Program-made: the position numbers and the translations under genes
DNA from: Burkholderia sp. BCC0506
GTDB lineage: Bacteria > Pseudomonadota > Gammaproteobacteria > Burkholderiales > Burkholderiaceae
DNA length: 64,000 bases
Assembly: GCF_902833145.1 (NCBI RefSeq)
Contig: NZ_CADFEN010000001.1
Location: forward strand, 435,994-499,993
Direction: 5' to 3'
Notes under the pieces: generated by a model
Databases searched by the model: none
What the model saw: only the letters and a program-made list of their open reading frames with translations
What the model was told of the DNA's origin: nothing
Shown here: piece after piece, positions 9,216 to 18,328 of the stretch
Layout: the number at the start of each line of letters is the position of its first letter
Numbering within the stretch: position 1 is the stretch's first letter

Positions 9216-9242
9216 TCGACCGTCGCGCGCGACGACGGTCGA
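9216..9242. terminator. Stem-loop between convergent genes
   Basis: TCGACCGTCG (9216-9225) pairs perfectly with CGACGGTCGA (9233-9242) around a seven-base loop. It sits between the end of the aldehyde dehydrogenase gene and the end of the convergent IclR gene. There is no T-run, so termination efficiency is uncertain. Confidence 0.45.
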
Positions 9243-9246
9243 ATGC

Positions 9247-9975
9247 TTAGGTCGCGTCGCCGATCTGGGCGGCGGCGTCGATCAGCAGCTTGCCGAGCAC
9301 GTGCTCGTCGAACAGCGCGAAGTGCTCGGCGCGAAAGACCAGCGACAGGCTGCTGTTGACCTCGCCGCTGCTGGCCGTGCGAATCGGCGCGGCGATGCCG
9401 ACGAACCCTTCATCGAGTTCGCCGCGCGAGATCCAGTAGCCCGCGTCGACGATCTGCTGGCACGCGCGCCAGAACTGCGTCCAGTCGCTCGCGAACTCGC
9501 CGAGCTCGGCGTTGTGCCGTTCGTGCAGGCGCTTCAGCCGCGCACGCGACATCGCGGCGACGATCACTTTCGACGACGCACCCTGGAACAGCGGCATGAT
9601 GCGGCCGCGGCCGAAACCGAGTTGCAGGTTCTCGGCGCCGGTTTCGTGCATCACGTTGATGATCTGTTCGTCGAACAGCGTCGACACGAGCGCGTCGCCG
9701 CCAGTGACCTGAACCAGCTTCTGGATCACGGGCTTCGCGGCGGTGAGCGTCGGGTCCGACTGCCGCATGTTGTAGTCGAGATGGATGATGCGCGGGCCCA
9801 GCGTATAGCGGCCGTTGGTGCCGACCAGCAGCCCGACGGATGCCAGTTCCTTCACGTACCGATAGCACGTGGTGCGCGAAAAGCCCATGTGTTCGGCGAT
9901 TTCCTCGGCCGTCATCGACGTCGCCGACGAAGAGAAGACGTCGAGGATGGACAACATTTTGGTGAGGCTCGACAT
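9247..9975 (-). CDS. IclR-family transcriptional regulator
   Basis: 242 residues: N-terminal winged helix-turn-helix (TAEEIAEHMGFSRTTCYRYVKELASVGLL, about residues 22-50) and a C-terminal IclR effector domain. IclR proteins bind a small catabolic acid and repress or activate a nearby operon. It converges on the 130-9204 operon and diverges from the porin at 10289. CGGGATT, half of the palindrome seen at 72-90, occurs at 9985-9991, ten bases upstream of its start, which suggests self-control. It is the obvious candidate controller of both palindrome sites, by inference. Confidence 0.85.
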   Translation of the reverse strand: MSSLTKMLSILDVFSSSATSMTAEEIAEHMGFSRTTCYRYVKELASVGLLVGTNGRYTLGPRIIHLDYNMRQSDPTLTAAKPVIQKLVQVTGGDALVSTLFDEQIINVMHETGAENLQLGFGRGRIMPLFQGASSKVIVAAMSRARLKRLHERHNAELGEFASDWTQFWRACQQIVDAGYWISRGELDEGFVGIAAPIRTASSGEVNSSLSLVFRAEHFALFDEHVLGKLLIDAAAQIGDAT

Positions 9976-10288
9976 GACGTGATCCGGGATTCAGACAGCT
10001 TGCGGCAATGGAACGGGAAGGCCGAATTCGGTTTCGGGTTGCCGCGCTGCGGCACGGAATGCGGCGCCGCGGGCGACAGGCCGTAGTCTAACTGAAGTCG
10101 TGCGGGCGGCAACCGGAACCGCGTCGACGGATGTGCGGGAAGCGCGCCGGCGCGTCGAAGTGGATCGCTTCGACGTCGATTGATATGGATTCCTATTGTG
10201 TCGATTGAAATCGCGCTGGATCGATGTCGCTGCCGTGCCGGCCGGTTCGCGCGCGCATCGGTCGGGAAAATTCAATGAGGAGAAGAGG

Positions 10289-11344
10289 ATGAAACGGTGG
10301 TTCCGAATGGTGGCATGGTGCGGCTGCGGTGCCGTTGCACCGGCGTTCGCGCAATCGAGCGTGACGCTCTACGGTTCGCTGGACACGGGCGTGACCTATA
10401 CGAGCGACGTCGCGTCCGCTCCGCGTGGCGGCCGCCAGCTCGCGTTGCAGGCCGGCGTGTCGCGCAACGACGTGTGGGGCCTGACGGGCAGGGAGGATCT
10501 CGGCGGCGCCAACTTCGCGGTGTTTCGGCTCGAAAGCCAGTTCCAGACCTCCGACGGCGCGCTGACCGTGCCGGGCTCCGCGTTCAGTTCGCAGGCGTAC
10601 GTCGGGCTCGGCGGCGACTGGGGGACCGTGACGCTCGGCCGCCAGTTCGATTTCGTCGGCGATCTGCTGCCGGCTTTCGCGATCGGCGCGAACACGCCGG
10701 CCGGCCTGCTCGCATGGGGCTTGCCGGCGAACGCGTCGGCGGGCGGCGCGCTCGACAACCGCGTGTGGGGCGTTCAGGTGAACAATGCGGTGAAGTACGT
10801 GAGCCCGACGTTCGGCGGCGTCGCGTTCGGCGGCATGTGGGGGTTCGGCAATGTCCCCGGTACGGTCGCGCGCAGCAGCGTGCAAAGCGCGATGCTGTCC
10901 TACACGCAGGGCGCATTCAGCGCCGCGCTCGCCTATTTCGGCCAGCACGACGTGACGGCCGGCGGCAATCTGCGCAATGTCTCGGGCGGGGCCGGCTACA
11001 ACGTCGGGCCGGTTCGCGTCTTCGGCATGGTGTCGGACGTGCGGATCAGCGCCGCCGCCGCGTTGCGTGCCACCACCTATGACGCAGGATTGACCTTTGC
11101 AGTCACGCCGGCGTTGCAACTGGGCGGCGGTTTCCAGTACCAGCAGCGCGGCGGCGATATCGGCTCGGCCAACCAGCTCACGTTGAGCGCCGACTATTCG
11201 CTGTCGAAACGTACCGGCCTTTACGCGGTAGTCGCACGCGGGCACGACAGTGCGTATGGCGCGCAGGTCGAAGCGGCGCTCGGCGGGGCGGCGTCCGGCT
11301 CGACGCAGACCGCGGTTCGGCTCGGGCTGCGGCATCAGTTCTGA
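10289..11344 (+). CDS. OmpC-type outer-membrane porin
   Basis: 351 residues. Signal peptide up to APAFA followed by QSSVTLYGSLDTG, the typical first strand of Burkholderia general porins; GREDLGGANFAVFRLE and GDWGTVTLGRQFD are conserved porin segments, and the protein ends in RHQF with the terminal Phe needed for BAM recognition. It makes a trimeric diffusion pore, here likely for the substrate of the neighbouring operon. GAGGAGAAGAGG precedes the ATG. It is divergent from the iclR-type gene. Confidence 0.9.
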   Translation: MKRWFRMVAWCGCGAVAPAFAQSSVTLYGSLDTGVTYTSDVASAPRGGRQLALQAGVSRNDVWGLTGREDLGGANFAVFRLESQFQTSDGALTVPGSAFSSQAYVGLGGDWGTVTLGRQFDFVGDLLPAFAIGANTPAGLLAWGLPANASAGGALDNRVWGVQVNNAVKYVSPTFGGVAFGGMWGFGNVPGTVARSSVQSAMLSYTQGAFSAALAYFGQHDVTAGGNLRNVSGGAGYNVGPVRVFGMVSDVRISAAAALRATTYDAGLTFAVTPALQLGGGFQYQQRGGDIGSANQLTLSADYSLSKRTGLYAVVARGHDSAYGAQVEAALGGAASGSTQTAVRLGLRHQF

Positions 11345-11356
11345 CGACGCGCGAGG

Positions 11357-11398
11357 AACACGGGCTGCCGCGTACGTCGCGCGAGAGCCCGTGTTTTC
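11357..11398. terminator. Terminator hairpin between convergent porins
   Basis: AACACGGGCT (11357-11366) pairs with AGCCCGTGTT (11386-11395), followed by further T residues on the plus strand. It lies between the two porin stop codons and can end the upstream porin transcript. Confidence 0.55.
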
Positions 11399-11407
11399 CC
11401 ACCCGGT

Positions 11408-12556
11408 TCAGAACCGATGCATCATCCCGACGCGCAACGCCAGCTGGTTGCGGCCCGACGACTGTCCGGCGGTGCCGAGCACGTGCGCGTAGTCGAAATC
11501 GCTGCCGGTGTTGCCGGTTGCATGCTGATACGCGCCTTGAATGTACGTCGAGGTGCGCTTGCTGAGATCGTAGTCGAGCATCATCGATAGCTGGTGCCAG
11601 CTCGGCGACGCATCTTCCGCCGCCGTCGCGACATGCGCATGCGTGTACGTATAGGCGGCGCCGAGCCAGACGTCCGGCCGGAAGAAGTACTGGCCGTTGA
11701 CCTCGAAGTTGTCGAATTTCCATGCGTTCTGCGAGCCCGCCGCCGGCTGGTTCGCGAAGTAGAGATTCGACTCGGGGTTGGTCACGTCGACGTGCGAATA
11801 CGCGGCGGACAGCGTCAGCTTGTCACCGAACTTGTATGATGCGCCGGCATCGATGTTCTGCTGCGAGCGGCCGCTGAAGACCGTATCGTCGCTCGACAAC
11901 GCACCGCCCGCGGATGCGCCGCCGTTGTTGGCCTTCAGGTACGCGACGGCGGCGGAGAACGCGCCCGCCTGGTACTGCACGGCGGCGCTATAGACGCGAT
12001 TGCGGGCGAAGCCGCCCGCCTGATTCGCGAGCCCGTAGAGCACTTCGCCCTTGAAGCCGGCGTAGGAGGGCGACACGTACTTGACGCTGTTCTGGATGCG
12101 GTAGTCCCAGTCGGCGTTGTCGTTGTCGTACGGGTGGGCGCCGAAGTCGCCGAGCCAGTTGCCGGTGGCCGTGAACGGGCTCCACATGTCGAGCGTCGGG
12201 TCGTACTGGCGGCCGAACGTGAGCGTGCCGAACCGGTCGGAGTCGAGGCCGACGTAGGCTTGCCTGCCGAACATGCGCGACGTCACGCCGAGCGCACCGG
12301 TGCTCGCGTTGAAGCCGTTCTCGAGCTGGAACAGCGCTCTCAGGCCACCGCCGAGGTCTTCGGTGCCCTTCAGCCCCCAGTTGCTGCCGACGGTATCGCC
12401 GCTCACCATCTGGTAAGCCTTGCTGCCCCCTGCGTTGCTCGTGAAATTGACGCCTTCGTCGATCAGGCCGTACAGCGTCACGGTGTTTTGCGCTTGGGCC
12501 GTCAGGCCGAATCCCATGGCGCTCGCGGCCGATACGGCCGCCATCATCTTCTTCAT
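11408..12556 (-). CDS. OmpC-type outer-membrane porin
   Basis: 382 residues. Signal peptide MKKMMAAVSAASAMGFGLTAQA, then QNTVTLYGLIDEGVNF; internal segments GLKGTEDLGGGLRALFQLE and FGTLTFGRQYDP, and the C-terminal Phe in MMHRF. It is a standard Burkholderia porin of about 16 strands. It is convergent with the first porin and differs from it clearly in sequence, so it is not a recent duplicate. A Shine-Dalgarno (GGAGAT) lies upstream of the ATG. Confidence 0.9.
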   Translation of the reverse strand: MKKMMAAVSAASAMGFGLTAQAQNTVTLYGLIDEGVNFTSNAGGSKAYQMVSGDTVGSNWGLKGTEDLGGGLRALFQLENGFNASTGALGVTSRMFGRQAYVGLDSDRFGTLTFGRQYDPTLDMWSPFTATGNWLGDFGAHPYDNDNADWDYRIQNSVKYVSPSYAGFKGEVLYGLANQAGGFARNRVYSAAVQYQAGAFSAAVAYLKANNGGASAGGALSSDDTVFSGRSQQNIDAGASYKFGDKLTLSAAYSHVDVTNPESNLYFANQPAAGSQNAWKFDNFEVNGQYFFRPDVWLGAAYTYTHAHVATAAEDASPSWHQLSMMLDYDLSKRTSTYIQGAYQHATGNTGSDFDYAHVLGTAGQSSGRNQLALRVGMMHRF

Positions 12557-12755
12557 CGTCGATCTCCAGGTGGGGGTGGCCAGCGCGGCGAGGCGCGGTG
12601 CGGTTTCCGACGGCGTGCGGCGGCACCGGACGCCTGCAGCGGGTCCGCTTGTCGTTAGTAAAACGAAATATGAAAGGCGAAGAAAATCGGCCCGCGCGAT
12701 CAGGCGGACCGAATGACGAACCTTGCCGGACGCGAGGTCCCGCGCGGCGGCGACG

Positions 12756-13319
12756 TTACAGCATCCGCCGCAGCACGTCGTTTTCCGGGTTGCGGTCGAA
12801 GAACCGGTGTTTCAGCGCGCCGAGCACATGCAGCACGATGAGCGCGAGCAACGTATAGGCGAGCGTTTTGTGCAGCCACTGAAACGCCTCGAACCAATGG
12901 TCGTTCTTCGGCAGCAGCTCGGGTACGCGGAAAAAGAAGAACGGCACGCCGTCGCTCTGCGTAAACGTGCTGGACATCGAGTAACCCATCAGCGGCACGA
13001 TAATCGCGAGCACGTACAGCAGGTAGTGGCCGATCCTGGCGAGCTTGCGGTCGAGCGTCGGCAGCGTGGAAGGCAGCGGCGGCAACGGCTTCATCGAGCG
13101 AATCGCCAGTTGCGTGACGACCACCAGCAGCGTGAGCACGCCGAACTCCTTGTGGGTCGGGTAGTACCAGTCGAACTTGGCCGGCAGATTGTCGTCGAGC
13201 CGGACCATCGTCCAGCCGGTCCAGAGCTGCGCGCCGATCAGGATTGCCCTGACCCAGTGCAGCAGCCGAAGCGCGAGCGGGTATTTCTCCGCGGGGAATG
13301 CAATGGCCTGGTTGTCCAT
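12756..13319 (-). CDS. Cytochrome b561 family membrane protein
   Basis: 187 residues with four hydrophobic helices and histidines placed as b-heme ligands: LLHWVRA, HKEFGVLT, GHYLLYVLAI, WLHKTLAY and VLHVLGALKHR. Prokaryotic b561 proteins move electrons across the inner membrane between quinol and superoxide or other partners. The ATG at 13319 with an AAGGAAG Shine-Dalgarno is used instead of an upstream in-frame start at 13427. It lies 151 bases downstream of the aminotransferase gene on the same strand, so it may or may not belong to that transcript. Confidence 0.85.
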   Translation of the reverse strand: MDNQAIAFPAEKYPLALRLLHWVRAILIGAQLWTGWTMVRLDDNLPAKFDWYYPTHKEFGVLTLLVVVTQLAIRSMKPLPPLPSTLPTLDRKLARIGHYLLYVLAIIVPLMGYSMSSTFTQSDGVPFFFFRVPELLPKNDHWFEAFQWLHKTLAYTLLALIVLHVLGALKHRFFDRNPENDVLRRML

Positions 13320-13470
13320 TTGAATTGTCTTCCTTTGAAACGAAACTGCGACAGGCGGAATGCCGATCGTCGACTTCGACGTTCCGCGGCGATTTTCGTC
13401 GAACCGAGGCCGAATGGAGATGCGCACGAACCTTCGACGAAAAGTCCGTGCGCCAGGCTGTTTCGGGCGG

Positions 13471-14835
13471 TCAGGCGATCGCGCGCGAATCCGCGCAGCA
13501 CTCCTGCAATGCCTCGCGCAGCGTCACGGCCATGAAGTCGGCTTCGCCTGGCTGCAGCGTCAGCGGCGGCGACATCACCACCTTGTTCGCGATCGCCCGC
13601 ACCAGCACGCCGCGCCGGCGCGCGGCATCGGCCACGCGGGCGGTGAACCCCTTGCCCGGATCGAGCGGCGTGCGGCTGGCCTTGTCGGTCACCAGATCGA
13701 GCGCCAGCATCAGCCCCTTGCCGCGGACGTCGCCGACGGTCTCGAAGTCGGCCTTCAGCGGCAGCAATTGCTCGAGCAGGCGCTGGCCGACCCGCGCCGC
13801 ATTGCCCGGCAGATCCTCGGCCTCGACGATGTCGAGCACCGCGAGCGACGCGGCGCACGCGAGCGGATGCCCGCTGTACGTATAGCCGTGCATGACCACG
13901 TGCGAGAAGCCCGGGCCATGTTCGATCGCGTCGGCGATGCGCCCGTTGTACAGCGTCGCGCCGAGCGGCACGTAGCCGGCGGAAATGCCCTTGGCGACGC
14001 ACAGGATGTCGGCGGCGACGCCCCAGCCGCGGCTGCCGAGCAGGCTGCCGGTGCGGCCGAAGCCGGTGACCACCTCGTCCGCGATCAGCAAGATGCCGTT
14101 ACGGTCGCACACGGCCCGCACGCGCCCCCAGTAATCGGCCGGCGGGACGATCAGGCCGCCGGCGCCCTGCACCGGTTCGGCGACGAACGCGGCGATAGTC
14201 TGCGGGCCGTGGAACGCGATCGTTTCCTCGAGCTGCCGGATGCAGTGCTCGACGAGTTGTTGCGGATCGTCGCAATTCCACGGATTGCGATAGAGCCAGG
14301 GCGTGTCGAGCAGCACGCAGCCGGGCAGCAGCGGGCCATGATTGTAATGGTAGACGCCGTTGCCGCCGATCGACGTGCCGCCCATGTGCACGCCGTGATA
14401 GCCGTTGCGCAGCGACAGGAATTTCGTGCGCGACGGCTCGCCCGCGGCGACCCAGTACTGGCGCGCCATCTTGAGCGCGGTCTCGATCGCGTCGGAGCCG
14501 CCGCTGCCGAACATCACCCGCTGCATGTCTTCCTGCGCGAACATCGCGCACAGGCGGTCGGCCAGATCGTAGACGCGCGGATGGGCGACGCCGTCGAAGG
14601 TTTGGTAGTACGAGAGTTCATCCATCTGCCGCGCGATCGCGCTTTTCACTTCCGGCCGGTTGTGGCCGACGTTGACGTTCCACAGTCCGCCGACGCCGTC
14701 GAGCATGCGGTGGCCGTCGACGTCGTATACATAGTTGCCGTCGCCGCGCGCGATGATCACGGTGGGGGTCGTATGTCCGGCGGCCGCCGAACTCATCGGA
14801 TGCCAGAATCGTTTTTGACGCTTTTGATAATCCAT
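13471..14835 (-). CDS. Class III PLP-dependent aminotransferase
   Basis: 454 residues of the omega-amino-acid/polyamine:pyruvate aminotransferase type. PLP contacts are visible: SGGSDAIETALK (111-122), the Tyr-His of RNGYHG, Asp253 in ADEVVTGFGRTG, and the Schiff-base Lys282 in CVAKGISAGYVPLG. It removes an amino group from an amine or omega-amino acid, and the aldehyde formed would go to the dehydrogenase encoded 63 bases upstream in the same transcript. The exact amine (for example a diamine, beta-alanine or an arylamine) cannot be told from sequence alone. Confidence 0.88.
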   Translation of the reverse strand: MDYQKRQKRFWHPMSSAAAGHTTPTVIIARGDGNYVYDVDGHRMLDGVGGLWNVNVGHNRPEVKSAIARQMDELSYYQTFDGVAHPRVYDLADRLCAMFAQEDMQRVMFGSGGSDAIETALKMARQYWVAAGEPSRTKFLSLRNGYHGVHMGGTSIGGNGVYHYNHGPLLPGCVLLDTPWLYRNPWNCDDPQQLVEHCIRQLEETIAFHGPQTIAAFVAEPVQGAGGLIVPPADYWGRVRAVCDRNGILLIADEVVTGFGRTGSLLGSRGWGVAADILCVAKGISAGYVPLGATLYNGRIADAIEHGPGFSHVVMHGYTYSGHPLACAASLAVLDIVEAEDLPGNAARVGQRLLEQLLPLKADFETVGDVRGKGLMLALDLVTDKASRTPLDPGKGFTARVADAARRRGVLVRAIANKVVMSPPLTLQPGEADFMAVTLREALQECCADSRAIA

Positions 14836-14898
14836 GGTGTCTCTCGTCTCTCTTGCGAAGTACTTGAACAGGGTGGCGGCGCGGTGTGCTCCGCCGGA

Positions 14899-16341
14899 TC
14901 ACAGGGCTGCGGTGACGATCTTTTCCTCGAGGTACGAATCGAGCGCGGCCTTCGACAGGTCGCGCCCGATCCCGCTCTGCTTGGTGCCGCCCCACGGCAG
15001 GCGCGCGTCGATCGGGCTCCACGCATTGATCGCGACCGCGCCGACGTCGAGCCGCTCGGCGACGCGGTGCGCGGTGCCGACGTCCTGCGTCCACACCGAA
15101 GCGGAGAGACCGAACGGCGTGTCGTTGGCGATGCGAACGGCGTCGTCCTCGGTCTCGAACGGCATCACCATGCCGACCGGGCCGAACACTTCGTCGCGGG
15201 CGACCCGCATGCCCGGATGGACACCGCCCAGAATCGTCGGGCGCATGAAGCAGCCGCGCGGCGGCACCTGTTCGTCGCCGGCGAGCATGACCGCTCCTTC
15301 GGCGAGCGCACCGTCGACGAGCGCACGCACGCGCGCGAGGTGACGCGGGTTGATCAGCGCACCCATCTGCACGTCGGGCTCCGATGGCGGACCGATGCGC
15401 ATCGCCCGGGCCGCGTCGGCAAGCCGTTCCTCGAGTGCCTGCGCGATCGAGCGGTGCGCGAGCACGCGCGAGCCGGCCGCGCACGTCTGTCCCTGGTTCG
15501 CGAACATGCCGGCCATCAGCGACGGAATCGCACGGTCGAGGTCGGCATCCGCGAAGACGATCTGCGCGGCCTTGCCGCCCAGTTCGAGCGTGACGCGCTT
15601 GAAGGTCTTGGCAGCCACGCCCGCGATCGCGCGGCCGACTTCGGTGCTGCCGGTGAAGCTGATCTTGTTCACGAGCGGGTGCGCGACCAGCGCGGCGCCG
15701 ACTTCCGCGCCCACGCCGTGGACGATGTTGACGACCCCGGCGGGAAGGTCGGCTTCGCAGACGAGCTCACCGAGCCGGGCGATCGCCAGCGGCGTGTCTT
15801 CCGACGGCTTGATGACCACCGGGCAGCCGGCCGCCAGCGCCGGCGCGAGCTTCCACACGGCGATCATCAATGGCGCGTTCCACGGGATGATCTGGCCGGC
15901 GACGCCCACCGGCGCACGTCGTGTGTAGCTGAGCGTCGGGCGGCCCATGAAGCCGTCGGTCGGAATCGTGCGGCCCTCGAGCTTGTCGGCCCAGCCGGCG
16001 AAATAGCGCAGCGTGTCGATGCACATCGGGAGGTCCATCATCCGCATCTCGGCAAGCGGGCGCCCTTGTTCGACGGCCAGGCATTCCGCCAGTGCGTCAC
16101 GGTCGCGCTCGACCATGTCCGCCAGCCGAAGCAGCCAGCGCGCGCGGGCCGAGCCGCCCGCGCGGGCCCACGCGTCGCCGTGCAGCGCGGCGTGCGCGGC
16201 ACGCACCGCGCGATCGACGTCTTCGGCGGTCGATGCGGGCACGGCGGCAACATAGTCGCCGGTCGCCGGCGCCAACTTTTCGAAGGTACGGCCGGCCGCT
16301 GCGTCGCAATGCCTGCCGTCGATCAGATTCTGAATTTTCAT
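14899..16341 (-). CDS. NAD-dependent aldehyde dehydrogenase
   Basis: 480 residues. Glu253 in TLELGGKAAQ and Cys287 in NQGQTCAAGSRV are the catalytic pair, and GQIIPWNAPL is the cofactor loop. It resembles betaine-aldehyde and gamma-aminobutyraldehyde dehydrogenases. With the aminotransferase immediately downstream it forms an amine to aldehyde to acid pair. A 258-base gap separates it from the permease gene, and that gap carries the two-part element at 16455-16502, so it probably has its own promoter. The start at 16341 fits the family; the longer frame from 16428 does not add conserved sequence. Confidence 0.88.
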   Translation of the reverse strand: MKIQNLIDGRHCDAAAGRTFEKLAPATGDYVAAVPASTAEDVDRAVRAAHAALHGDAWARAGGSARARWLLRLADMVERDRDALAECLAVEQGRPLAEMRMMDLPMCIDTLRYFAGWADKLEGRTIPTDGFMGRPTLSYTRRAPVGVAGQIIPWNAPLMIAVWKLAPALAAGCPVVIKPSEDTPLAIARLGELVCEADLPAGVVNIVHGVGAEVGAALVAHPLVNKISFTGSTEVGRAIAGVAAKTFKRVTLELGGKAAQIVFADADLDRAIPSLMAGMFANQGQTCAAGSRVLAHRSIAQALEERLADAARAMRIGPPSEPDVQMGALINPRHLARVRALVDGALAEGAVMLAGDEQVPPRGCFMRPTILGGVHPGMRVARDEVFGPVGMVMPFETEDDAVRIANDTPFGLSASVWTQDVGTAHRVAERLDVGAVAINAWSPIDARLPWGGTKQSGIGRDLSKAALDSYLEEKIVTAAL

Positions 16342-16454
16342 CGTCGTGTTCCGTGTTTCCCAGGGGCGAATCGTCGGGCCGAACGGGTGAGGGCGATATC
16401 CGCGGTTCGGCTTCGACGTCCCATTCACTGTATGTCGATGAAAACGCGCGCCTC

Positions 16455-16502
16455 GTCCGCTATCGGCAATCGTTGCGGCGCGATCGGGATAGGGAATACC
16501 CG
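16455..16502. promoter_or_regulatory. Two-part element upstream of the aldehyde dehydrogenase
   Basis: GTCCGCTATCGGCAATC (16455-16471) and, 38 bases from its start, GGAATACCCG (16493-16502). The same two words with one change each and the identical 38-base offset occur at 18252-18299. Its near edge is about 113 bases upstream of the dehydrogenase start. Direct-repeat or two-part sites of this length are typical of AraC-family activators; the regulator at 18329-19273 is the inferred binder. Confidence 0.55.
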
Positions 16503-16599
16503 TGCCGGCGCGACGCGTCGCGCGTCACGTTGGCAGCGTGGAATGCTCGGGGAGTGAACAACGAGACGACGGTGCGGCGCGGCACCGTCCGGTCGGCGG

Positions 16600-18039
16600 C
16601 TACTGGGCGGCGCGCCCGAGTTCGCGATACAGGTCCGGGTCGCTGCGCTTCAACCGCAGCGCGGCGCGGATGCCGAGCGCACCGACGGCGACGAGGAAAT
16701 ACGGAAACATCGCGACGAAGGTCGAATCCGATCCGCTCAGCACGGACAGGTTGCGCACGACGAGCACGAGGCACGCGCCGAGTGCGATCACGCTGACGAG
16801 CGGCGCGATCAGGCGGTGCACGACACCGGCGTCGCGGTGATCGCGCGCGAAGAACGCGATCACCGACGCCGCCACCAGGATCTGCACCGCGATGATGCCG
16901 ATCGTCGCGAGCGCGCTCATCCACGAGAACACGACCGCGAACGGATCGAGGCGGAACGCGGCCGATCCGGCGAGGGCCGCGAGCGCGATCAGCGTCTGCA
17001 CCTTGCCGGCGACGTCCGGGCAACGATGCACGGGGCACGTATGGCCGAGCTTGCGCCACAGCACGCGTTCGCGGCCCATCGCGTAGAAATAGCGCGTGAT
17101 CGTGTTGTGGAACGACAGGATGGCCGCGAACAGGCTCGTGACGAGCAGCACGTTCATCGCGTCCGTCGCGATGCTGCCGAGCAGCCGGCCGCTGACGGCA
17201 AACCACAGATTGGCCGGATCGCGCGCGGCCTGCGCGGCGATCGCGCGCTCGCCCCACGCCTCGACGATCGCCCACGACGACAGCGCGTAGAACGCCATGA
17301 TGAGGATCACGGCGAGGTAGGTGGCGCGCGGAATCGTGCGCTTCGGGTCGCGCGCCTCCTCGGAGAAGATCGCGGTCGCCTCGAAGCCCATGTACGAGCC
17401 GAGCACGAACACCAGCGCGGTGCCGAGCCCCGGCGCGAACACCATCGCGGGGCTGAACGGTTTCGCGCTGAAGCCGCCGGTGCCCGCGCCGTGCACGACG
17501 ATCGCGAGATCGAGCAGCATCACGATCGCGATCTCGCCGATCATCAGCATGCCGAGCAGCCGGCCGCTGAACTCGATATGCCGCGCGCCGCAGAAGTGCA
17601 CCACGGCGACGCAGGCGAGCGCGAACGCCCACCACGGCACGTCGACGCCGTAGTGCCGCTGGATGCTGTCGTTCAGGAAGAAGCCGAACATGCAGTAGAT
17701 CGCGATCTGCACCGCGTTGTACGCGACGATCGCGACAAACGCGCCGCCCACGCCGGCGGGGCGTCCGAGCCCGTTCGCGATGTATGCATAGAACGCGCCC
17801 GCATTGGAGATGTGCCGGCTCATCGCCGCATAGCCGATGCTGAAGATCAGGTACATGACGCCCGCCAGCACGAAAACGCCCGGCACGCCGGGGCCGTTGC
17901 CGAGCGAGAATGCCGCGGGTGTCGCGCCGACCATCGCGGTGAGCGGCGCGGCCGCGGCGACGACGAAGAAGACGATGTGTGAGAGTCCGACGGCGTTCCT
18001 GCTGAGCCCCGCTTCGGACCGGGATGACGATTCGTTCAT
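16600..18039 (-). CDS. APC-superfamily amino acid or amine permease
   Basis: 479 residues with about twelve hydrophobic helices. The N-terminal helix region (GLSHIVFFVVAAAAPLTAMVG) and the segment YMGFEATAIFSEEARDPKRTIPRATY match the APC consensus. It imports an amino acid or amine across the inner membrane by proton coupling. It lies between the AraC regulator and the aldehyde dehydrogenase/aminotransferase pair on the same strand, so it is the probable importer of their substrate. Confidence 0.87.
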   Translation of the reverse strand: MNESSSRSEAGLSRNAVGLSHIVFFVVAAAAPLTAMVGATPAAFSLGNGPGVPGVFVLAGVMYLIFSIGYAAMSRHISNAGAFYAYIANGLGRPAGVGGAFVAIVAYNAVQIAIYCMFGFFLNDSIQRHYGVDVPWWAFALACVAVVHFCGARHIEFSGRLLGMLMIGEIAIVMLLDLAIVVHGAGTGGFSAKPFSPAMVFAPGLGTALVFVLGSYMGFEATAIFSEEARDPKRTIPRATYLAVILIMAFYALSSWAIVEAWGERAIAAQAARDPANLWFAVSGRLLGSIATDAMNVLLVTSLFAAILSFHNTITRYFYAMGRERVLWRKLGHTCPVHRCPDVAGKVQTLIALAALAGSAAFRLDPFAVVFSWMSALATIGIIAVQILVAASVIAFFARDHRDAGVVHRLIAPLVSVIALGACLVLVVRNLSVLSGSDSTFVAMFPYFLVAVGALGIRAALRLKRSDPDLYRELGRAAQ

Positions 18040-18251
18040 GAGTAGTCCCGCTGACCGGCGCGTCCGTCAGGAATCGACACCGGCATGCCTGATCAATATC
18101 CCTGCGTCGCGGGCCGGTTCCGACTAACCGGTAACGGATGCCGACGTGCGCCGACGACACAGGTGTGCGCTTGAACGGCCCGTGGATGCGGTGTGGCGCG
18201 CATGCGAAGAGGCCGACCACAAAAATTTACGGTGCGGAAAAACCGGGCGTT

Positions 18252-18299
18252 GTCCGTTATCGGCAATCCGAATGCATCGGGCGGCCGGGGGATTACCCG
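18252..18299. promoter_or_regulatory. Two-part element upstream of the permease
   Basis: GTCCGTTATCGGCAATC (18252-18268) and GGATTACCCG (18290-18299), matching the pair at 16455-16502 with one substitution in each word and exactly the same spacing. It sits in the gap between the AraC gene and the permease gene, about 212 bases upstream of the permease start. Confidence 0.55.
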
Positions 18300-18328
18300 G
18301 ATGCGCCGTCACGGCGCGCGGGCGCGGC

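Noticed and set aside
13360-16557. Plus-strand open frame of 1065 codons
   Set aside because: It is antisense to the aminotransferase and aldehyde dehydrogenase genes. Its translation is Arg/His/Asp-rich low-complexity sequence typical of the complement of high-GC genes.
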